NCBI GenBank assembly: GCA_944349655.1
Contig: CALVNL010000005.1
Coordinates: 1-60,446, forward strand
Reading direction: 5' to 3'
Source: an uncultured Clostridia bacterium
Lineage (GTDB): Bacteria; Bacillota; Clostridia; Christensenellales; DTU072
Length of the DNA: 60,446 nucleotides
Shown: piece by piece, positions 54,594 through 60,446 of the stretch
How positions within the stretch are numbered: position 1 is the stretch's first letter
Layout of the letters: each line of letters begins with the position of its first letter
Position numbers and translations under genes: made by a program
Notes under the pieces: model-generated
The model's database searches: none
Seen by the model: the letters and a program-made list of their open reading frames with translations, nothing else
Told to the model about the DNA's origin: nothing

Positions 54594-57500
54594 TCAGCCG
54601 TGCGACGGAGCGTCGGTTATGAGTTTGTAGTTACCTTGCGGGAAGATTATCTTATGGGTATCGAGTTCGGTGTCGGGTACGTAGATAGTCATAAAGGGTA
54701 TGGCTTTTGCGTCGTACGCGGCGGTGGGCAGACTTCTGTAATAGAAGGTATAGTCGTCGGTCTGAGAAGTGGAATCGCTTATACCCACGCTCGGAATAAT
54801 AACGGTACGGAGAGAAGTGCATTGAGCAAACAGTCCGTTACTTATCTGTTTCAGTCCTGTGGGCAGTTTCACCCATTCCAGAGCGGTACAACCTTGGAAG
54901 GAACCGTCGTAAAGGACGTTACTTCTGTCGGTTTCGTCGCCGTCCTCTATTTCGTAAGCGTATTTATAGTAACGCAGGCGTTCTTCTCTGCCGTTTACCG
55001 GAGGATTGGTTATGGCGGCGTCCCCTAAGTCCACCCAACGCAGAGCTTTACACTGCATAAAGGCGTTCATACCGATGACTTTAAGACTGGTTCCCGCTTC
55101 GAAACTCGTTATTTTCGTTCCGAAGAAAGCAAAGTCGCCGACGTACGTTAAGGTGTTCTTGTCCTCGAACTTGATCGTTTCGAGGTTGACGCAACCGTTC
55201 AGAGCGTCGTGTTCGAGACGGGTTATGTTGGACGGTATCGTAAGTTCCACCACGCTTGTGGGCAGCGCGTACATGGCAAGTTCGGTTATCGGATACTGCA
55301 ACCCTTCTATGGAGGACGGGAGAGTTATGTTCTTACTGCGGTAAGACCAGTAAACTATACTGTATGCCACCGGCTTTTTGGTGGAAACGTCGTAAATTTC
55401 CTGCAAAGCTATCTGCACTTCTGCGTCTTCGTTCGGCAAGGCGGTGGGATTGACGTAAGTTTTGATAAGGTCTATGTTGTGGACGAATATAACGTTATTG
55501 TAGATATTCCGTCCGGTGGACTGTTCCTTTCCGTCCACCACGATATACATTTCCTTTCCGTTCAGCAACGATTCCTTGAACCTCTCCATAACGGTATTCT
55601 TGCAGAAGACGCGGGTGGGAAGCGAATAACTCGACTTGTTCCCGGTGTTGAGTTCGCCGTCGGAACCTGTTCCGCTGTCCGAACTTCCCGTTTCGAAAGT
55701 TCCGTACATCAAATCGGAATAATAATGCTGCGGCAATACTTCGTCCTTGTTTTCGTCTTTATGGAAGCCCATCGGAACGAGCGAAGGATCGTTTATGTTC
55801 GGGAATTCGATACTTTTGAGTCTGTCGCAACCCGAGAAAGGACCGTTGCCGTACTTTCTGAACACGTCGGAAACGATAATCGCTCTGTCTATACCCGACA
55901 TATTTCCGAAACATTCGCTGTGCAGCACTTCCAGTTTGCTTCCTTCCTTGAAGGTCAGCGAACTTATCGCGGTACAGTTGTAAAAAGCTTTCTTGCCTAT
56001 ATCGATAACCGAAGCGGGTATTTCCAGGAAAGGCAATTTAGTCTGATAATTGAAAGACTCTTTGCCTATATATTGTATTCCTTCGCTTAAAGTCAGTCTT
56101 TCCACTCCCGCCACGGTGTATTGTCCTGCGTCGAAAGCCTTGTCGGGAATAATATTGAGGGCGTCGCTCTCCCCGTCGTTGGACAAAAACCTCACTTCGG
56201 TAAGTTTTTTACAGTTCCCGAATATATTGGCTCCGATACGGTTGACTTCGGCGTTTATCTCCTTCCAGCCGGAGTTTTTCTCCATCTCCAGTCCTTCTTC
56301 GCTGGTTATCTGACTTTCGAAATTACACCCCGGTTCGAATACCACCGTGGAAAATCCCGTTTCGAAAAAGCACCCTACCCCTATGAAAGTATATTGCGGA
56401 TAAATGTGCAACACGCTTTCGTTGATACCGTTATTGTTGGTGTTCGACCAACCGCTGTAACGGAACGCCCAGTTGCCGAGATACTGCACTTGCGACGGCA
56501 AGGTAAAGGAACTGGTTATTCCCATCATCTTGGTATCCTGAAAAGCGAAATCCCCGATGTATTTCAGTACGCTTCCCGTGTTGAAAGTCACTTTTGTAAG
56601 TTTGTTACAGTTGTCGAAAGCTCCGTATTCGATGCGTTCCACATATTTACCTATGGTGAGTTCGGTAATGTTGTTGACGTCCATGAACGCTTGCTTTCCT
56701 ATCGCCACCACGGGGTATTCCGAAGCTGTGACCGAAACCCTTCCGCTCTCGCTTACGGTGACCTGCTCGTCCACTATGGTATCCCCTATGTTCATATAGG
56801 GATATTGCCCTCGGGAGTTGTCTTTGGTAATTATCACCCCGCTGGTAAACGTCTTGGTCCCCGATACGAGTTTAGGCACCCCGTTGGAATTGACGTAACC
56901 CGTGTAAGAGTGTTCTATCGGCGTTTCCAGCTCCACTATTTCATATTCAAACAGTCTGGTATAATAAGCATAAAGCGTAATATCGGTCCAGAAATAATAC
57001 TTGTCGGTAGCGGATACGGCTATTCCTTGTCCGTTAGGTTCGGTAAACCAACCTTCGAACACCCAGCCGCCTTCCTTGGTAGGAAGTCCCGTAGGATTGG
57101 CATAATCCTTATCGAATACGCTTACCGTACTCATTTCCGCGCCGAAATCCACCGTGGTAGGCTGGCTCACGTCGTCTATGGCTTTCTGACTGGTGCTTCT
57201 TCTGTCGGCGTTCTGATAATTGAGCGTAAGTTTGTATTCGGGAGCCACCACGATTTTATACTCTGTCTGCATTCCCTCGTCGAATACTATCTTTTTAGTC
57301 TCCGAACCCGTGTTGTAGAAAATGTTTTTCAAGGTATAAACCACCTCGGTTTCCTCATCAGCCTCGGGCGCGGTAAAAAGAATTTTCGTATTGGTTTTTC
57401 CCGAACCTTCCTCGAATTTCGAAGGCATTATTTTGTCTGCGTTTACGGTTACGTAACTGATGGCATAGTTTTTCGGGTTGTTGTAGGTTATGGAAATTAT

Positions 57501-57740
57501 GAAATCGCCTCCGCTTTCTATTCCCATATCGTACCCTTTCCCGGTGTTGTAAAGATATTCCTGACTTTCGGTATAATCGGCAATATCTTTGAGTAGCTCC
57601 ACGCTTTCCACCGTAACGGGAACGATGGTTTCGCTCTTACCTAAAATTTTATTGATAAAACTACACGAAACCGCCGTCGCCGCCATAAAGCAAACGAGTA
57701 AGACCGCCAAAATAAGCAATAAGATTTTTTTGTTTTTCAT
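54594..57740 (-). CDS. BspA-type leucine-rich-repeat surface lipoprotein with an InlB-like repeat
   Basis: The 1048-residue protein has a lipoprotein signal with lipobox AVSC (Cys26). The N-terminal third has beta-rich regions and one Listeria-Bacteroides/InlB-type repeat, GGWVFEGWFTEPNGQG. From about 340 to 1020 it carries LRR_5-type repeats with the pattern ITELTIGKYVERIEYGAFDNC, for example KLTKVTFNTGSVLKYIGDFAF and NLETIKFEDKNTLTYVGDFAF. Such proteins bind host or environmental ligands. It follows the large MBG-type gene by 15 bases and has a good SD (GGAG) of its own. Confidence 0.9.
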   Translation of the reverse strand: MKNKKILLLILAVLLVCFMAATAVSCSFINKILGKSETIVPVTVESVELLKDIADYTESQEYLYNTGKGYDMGIESGGDFIISITYNNPKNYAISYVTVNADKIMPSKFEEGSGKTNTKILFTAPEADEETEVVYTLKNIFYNTGSETKKIVFDEGMQTEYKIVVAPEYKLTLNYQNADRRSTSQKAIDDVSQPTTVDFGAEMSTVSVFDKDYANPTGLPTKEGGWVFEGWFTEPNGQGIAVSATDKYYFWTDITLYAYYTRLFEYEIVELETPIEHSYTGYVNSNGVPKLVSGTKTFTSGVIITKDNSRGQYPYMNIGDTIVDEQVTVSESGRVSVTASEYPVVAIGKQAFMDVNNITELTIGKYVERIEYGAFDNCNKLTKVTFNTGSVLKYIGDFAFQDTKMMGITSSFTLPSQVQYLGNWAFRYSGWSNTNNNGINESVLHIYPQYTFIGVGCFFETGFSTVVFEPGCNFESQITSEEGLEMEKNSGWKEINAEVNRIGANIFGNCKKLTEVRFLSNDGESDALNIIPDKAFDAGQYTVAGVERLTLSEGIQYIGKESFNYQTKLPFLEIPASVIDIGKKAFYNCTAISSLTFKEGSKLEVLHSECFGNMSGIDRAIIVSDVFRKYGNGPFSGCDRLKSIEFPNINDPSLVPMGFHKDENKDEVLPQHYYSDLMYGTFETGSSDSGTGSDGELNTGNKSSYSLPTRVFCKNTVMERFKESLLNGKEMYIVVDGKEQSTGRNIYNNVIFVHNIDLIKTYVNPTALPNEDAEVQIALQEIYDVSTKKPVAYSIVYWSYRSKNITLPSSIEGLQYPITELAMYALPTSVVELTIPSNITRLEHDALNGCVNLETIKFEDKNTLTYVGDFAFFGTKITSFEAGTSLKVIGMNAFMQCKALRWVDLGDAAITNPPVNGREERLRYYKYAYEIEDGDETDRSNVLYDGSFQGCTALEWVKLPTGLKQISNGLFAQCTSLRTVIIPSVGISDSTSQTDDYTFYYRSLPTAAYDAKAIPFMTIYVPDTELDTHKIIFPQGNYKLITDAPSHG

Positions 57741-57755
57741 TACCGACTCCTACCT

Positions 57756-60446
57756 TTAACCGTACTTCTTTTTCCAGACGATAACAATTACCGTCACTAT
57801 AGCCGCCACGCCCAGGACGCAGCCTCCCACAATATAATAAATTTTATAATCTTTCGGATCTTCAGTTATATTCTCCTGAACGCTGACTTTGAAAATCTGC
57901 GTATAAACCGTAACGCTTATGTTCTTGGTTTTGACGACTACGGTAATTTCCCCTTCGTTGCCGTTCAATATGAATTCGTCATAATATAATCCGTTCACGT
58001 AAAGGGAGTAATCGGAGGCGTATTCTTCTTTCAAAGACAACCGCCCTCCCTCCGGCGAAACCTTAATCGTATCGTTTTCTATTATAATATTATCGGGCTT
58101 GAAACTGTCAACCCCTATTATTATTTCCTGGGGATTTTCCAAATCGACGTATGTTATTTCGAACAAGCAACCGAATGCCTTTTGTCCCTCGAAATACACT
58201 TCGACGTTCACTTCGCCCGCCGAATTGAATTCCACGTACTCTACTTCGTATCCTTCTCTGCGGAGGGATAATCCCTTCAAAACGGGTTTAAGGCTCATTC
58301 TTACCGTGCCGGTAATTTCCGCTTTGCCCAACACATCGTTATCGGTAAAAGTGATTTTCGACGGATCGTCGAACACGAAAACCGACATATCCACTCTTGC
58401 CGAGGTCACGGTAAGAGTGCAGGCGGTTTCCTTGACGTTCAAGGTATCGTCGGGAATAAATATGCAGGCATATTCCTGCCGTCCTTCCCTGAGCGTTTCG
58501 GCGTTGACGAAAGCAAAACTTCCCGTAACGAGCATATCGCCCACTTTGGCTTCCCCCGTTATCATATCGTCGGTCATAGCGACGTTTTCAAGATAAATCA
58601 TTTCCTTCGGAAGAAGCGTGATGACAGGCGTAGCCGACACGATGGTAAGACGACAGGTGGAAGTAAGCTGTCTGCCCGTAGGATAAGTAACCGTCGCTCC
58701 GACGGTATAAGTCCCTGCGTCCCTGTGCCTGTTATTGGAGTAAACCACGGTAATTTCCGACGGAACCGACGGAATGGTAACTTCATAATAATTTCCGCTG
58801 TAAATTTGATAAACGTCGGTCAAAACGTAATCGGGATAGGTATTGGCTACGACGGTAAGGATCCCGTTGCGGATTACGGTCGCTTCGTAATCGTCAAAAG
58901 TCGCCTGCATCGAAATATCGAATTTCGCACCCGTAGGAGCGGTGGGAGTATAAGCGCAAATCGTCCTTACCGAAGCCCCGGACAAATCGCTCAGAGTTTT
59001 ACCGACGTCCTGTCCGACCAGTCCTTTTACCGTATAGGTAGCGGAATAAAAACTCTCCCCTCTCATTATATCCACGTCGGCTATACTTATCTGCAACCCG
59101 ACTTTAGTAACCCTTACCGTGAACTTTGCCGAAGAAGACAGAACGTAATTTGCGCTGTTTTTCAAGGAAAGAAGCAAAATATACTCTCCTGCGTGCAAAA
59201 TATCTCCGCTTCCGCTTACCGACACAGACAATTCGAGATTTTCGCTTTTTTCCTCGTATGCGGTATTCCCCACCACGTAAGTGAAACGGTAAGTCTGCGA
59301 ATAACCTTTATATTCGGTTTCGTAAGAATTGCTCATCCAGTCCTTGCCGTCCAATTTCCAGACCACGGTAAGAGTTCTCGGAGTTATTCTGACCTCGTTT
59401 GTGCCGCCTTCCTCGAAATAATAACGATAATTGGTTGGATGAACTAAATTTTCGTCGGTAAGAGTATAAACTCCTGCCGCATAATCCGGAATGTTCACCG
59501 TCAAAGAAAGTTGCAATTCCGTCCCTTCGGGGGTATATAAAGTACGGGTTATCGCCGTTTTCTGCACGTTATAAGTCACTCCGTCCACGGTGACGTAACC
59601 GCTCGTGCCGTATTCGAAAGACACGCTTCCCCAGACTACCGCCACAGGCAATTTGGTTATTTCGAAACTGAAATCGCTCTTTTCGAAAACGTAATCGGGA
59701 TTGAGGCTGGTTACGGTGAAATTATAACTTCCGACCACGGAAGGAGCGTCTACGACTCTGTCGCCTATGCGGAAAACGTAAGAATAATCGCTCGGAGCGA
59801 GTTCGTCGTTGAATACGCCCGAAACACTCGTCGGAACGGGCGACGCCGCATTCCCCGAATAAACGTAAGAAGCGGGATAAGTAAGTGTGACGACTGCAGG
59901 AGAAATTATCAGCTTAGCTTCAGCAAAACAGGCAAGTTCGTTTTCGGTCTCGGCGACGGAGATCCTTAAGGTGTATTCCCCCGCGTGTATGGCTTCGGAC
60001 TCCAGTCCGTTTTTCAGACAGCTGAAAACCACTTCCGTCCCTTCGTAAAGATTGCCCGTGTAAGCAAAATTATCGATATCGGCATAGTTATCCGAAATAT
60101 AACTTACCGTAAAAGTCTGTTGCGTAAAGGAAAGATTTCTCGTCCTTTTGTGGACCGTAACGGCGCAAATATACTCGGTAGGCAGGTAATTTTTGTAATA
60201 TTCTCCGTCTTCACTCGGCGTAACGATAGCCGTTATCGTAAAGTTCCCCGCCGAAGTTATCCCTTCGACCGCCGCCCCGTCTTTTTTGTAAACGTAAGTT
60301 ACGTCCACCCCCGAAGTAAAGTACGTTATCGTCCTTACTATATCGAGGTTTTGAACGTATTCCGTCGTAAGATCGGCAAAATCTTTATTTTCGCTGTTGT
60401 TGTTTTCGTAAAGAATTGTCAAATACGCTTTGTTTACGAGATAAAC
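57756..60446 (-). CDS. Partial surface protein with MBG/Ig-type repeats and a C-terminal anchor
   Basis: The reading frame is open to the right edge, so the 5' end is missing. A TTG at 60422 is a possible start, but no SD supports it. At least 896 residues are visible. They show repeated beta-sandwich units of MBG/Ig type: VTLTYPASYVYSGNAASPVP, SYNFTVTSLNPDYVFEKSDF, TAGVYTLT-like and LTVVANTYPDYVLTDVYQIY segments. A C-terminal membrane helix (YYIVGGCVLGVAAIVTVIVI) and a KKKYG tail follow. No LPXTG motif is present, so anchoring is by the membrane helix. It is cotranscribed with the LRR lipoprotein. Confidence 0.82.
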   Translation of the reverse strand, partial: VYLVNKAYLTILYENNNSENKDFADLTTEYVQNLDIVRTITYFTSGVDVTYVYKKDGAAVEGITSAGNFTITAIVTPSEDGEYYKNYLPTEYICAVTVHKRTRNLSFTQQTFTVSYISDNYADIDNFAYTGNLYEGTEVVFSCLKNGLESEAIHAGEYTLRISVAETENELACFAEAKLIISPAVVTLTYPASYVYSGNAASPVPTSVSGVFNDELAPSDYSYVFRIGDRVVDAPSVVGSYNFTVTSLNPDYVFEKSDFSFEITKLPVAVVWGSVSFEYGTSGYVTVDGVTYNVQKTAITRTLYTPEGTELQLSLTVNIPDYAAGVYTLTDENLVHPTNYRYYFEEGGTNEVRITPRTLTVVWKLDGKDWMSNSYETEYKGYSQTYRFTYVVGNTAYEEKSENLELSVSVSGSGDILHAGEYILLLSLKNSANYVLSSSAKFTVRVTKVGLQISIADVDIMRGESFYSATYTVKGLVGQDVGKTLSDLSGASVRTICAYTPTAPTGAKFDISMQATFDDYEATVIRNGILTVVANTYPDYVLTDVYQIYSGNYYEVTIPSVPSEITVVYSNNRHRDAGTYTVGATVTYPTGRQLTSTCRLTIVSATPVITLLPKEMIYLENVAMTDDMITGEAKVGDMLVTGSFAFVNAETLREGRQEYACIFIPDDTLNVKETACTLTVTSARVDMSVFVFDDPSKITFTDNDVLGKAEITGTVRMSLKPVLKGLSLRREGYEVEYVEFNSAGEVNVEVYFEGQKAFGCLFEITYVDLENPQEIIIGVDSFKPDNIIIENDTIKVSPEGGRLSLKEEYASDYSLYVNGLYYDEFILNGNEGEITVVVKTKNISVTVYTQIFKVSVQENITEDPKDYKIYYIVGGCVLGVAAIVTVIVIVWKKKYG

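Noticed and set aside
56121-57596. 491-codon plus-strand frame inside the LRR gene
   Set aside because: It is antisense to regular LRR repeats, which keep the opposite frame open. No gene signal.

Overview
The window looks like chromosome of an anaerobic, Gram-positive-type member of the Clostridia (Bacillota), possibly a gut lineage of the Christensenellales kind. That placement is an inference from gene content: SMC/FtsY, single-chain GlyS, YlbJ and SpoIIQ-like proteins, an F-type and a V-type ATPase side by side, many lipoproteins, and BspA-type LRR and MBG-type surface proteins. No rRNA, tRNA, IS element, prophage or CRISPR array was seen. Almost all genes lie on the minus strand in long operons. 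Promoters are mostly readable sigma-A sites (TTGACA/TATAAT-like) and strong SD sequences are the rule, with a few apparently leaderless genes.

Layout. 1-456: intergenic, with the ftsY terminator and a leftward promoter. 457-5753 (-): ftsY, smc, YlxY/PdaB-like deacetylase. 5873-7258 (+): glycyl-tRNA synthetase. 7321-10519 (-): cysK behind a large lipoprotein. 10663-13382: Crp/Fnr regulator (-), unknown gene and AEC transporter (+), DUF1858 protein (-). 13460-15317: M23/SpoIIQ-like protein (-) divergent from a YlbJ-like membrane protein (+). 15377-25006 (-): one long operon with the F1Fo ATP synthase (a, c, b, delta-alpha fusion, gamma, beta, epsilon), an aconitase-family hydratase, a fused RsmD-CoaD protein and a small coiled-coil protein. 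25175-27338 (+): RluA-type pseudouridine synthase and a stand-alone condensation-domain protein. 27420-37145 (-): rpiB, upp and a complete V/A-type ATPase (H, I, K, E, C, F, A, B, D). 37261-47220 (-): lipoprotein, giant RND transporter, WG-like lipoprotein, Sua5. 47419-51321 (-): 1300-residue double metallophosphoesterase. 51506-51733 (+): probable structured ncRNA. 51757-54447 (-): polar amino acid ABC transporter with a YerC/TrpR-like regulator. 54594-60446 (-): LRR lipoprotein and a truncated MBG/Ig-type surface protein.

How the parts work together. The two rotary ATPases appear to differ in coupling ion. The F-type c subunit lacks the Na+-ligand Gln (I32) and is probably H+-coupled. The V-type K subunit keeps every Na+ ligand known from Enterococcus NtpK. 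The window therefore encodes both H+ and, probably, Na+ circuits.

The most unusual observations are: (1) a substrate-binding protein whose two halves are in circularly permuted order; (2) an ATP synthase alpha subunit carrying the C-terminal domain of delta/OSCP at its N terminus, with no separate atpH; (3) a structured ncRNA gene with its own promoter and terminator; (4) an RND transporter nearly twice the usual length, with an insertion built from three degenerate repeats; (5) an RsmD-CoaD fusion; and (6) an 18-bp perfect palindrome filling the promoter spacer of the ABC operon, which ends in a TrpR-like gene.
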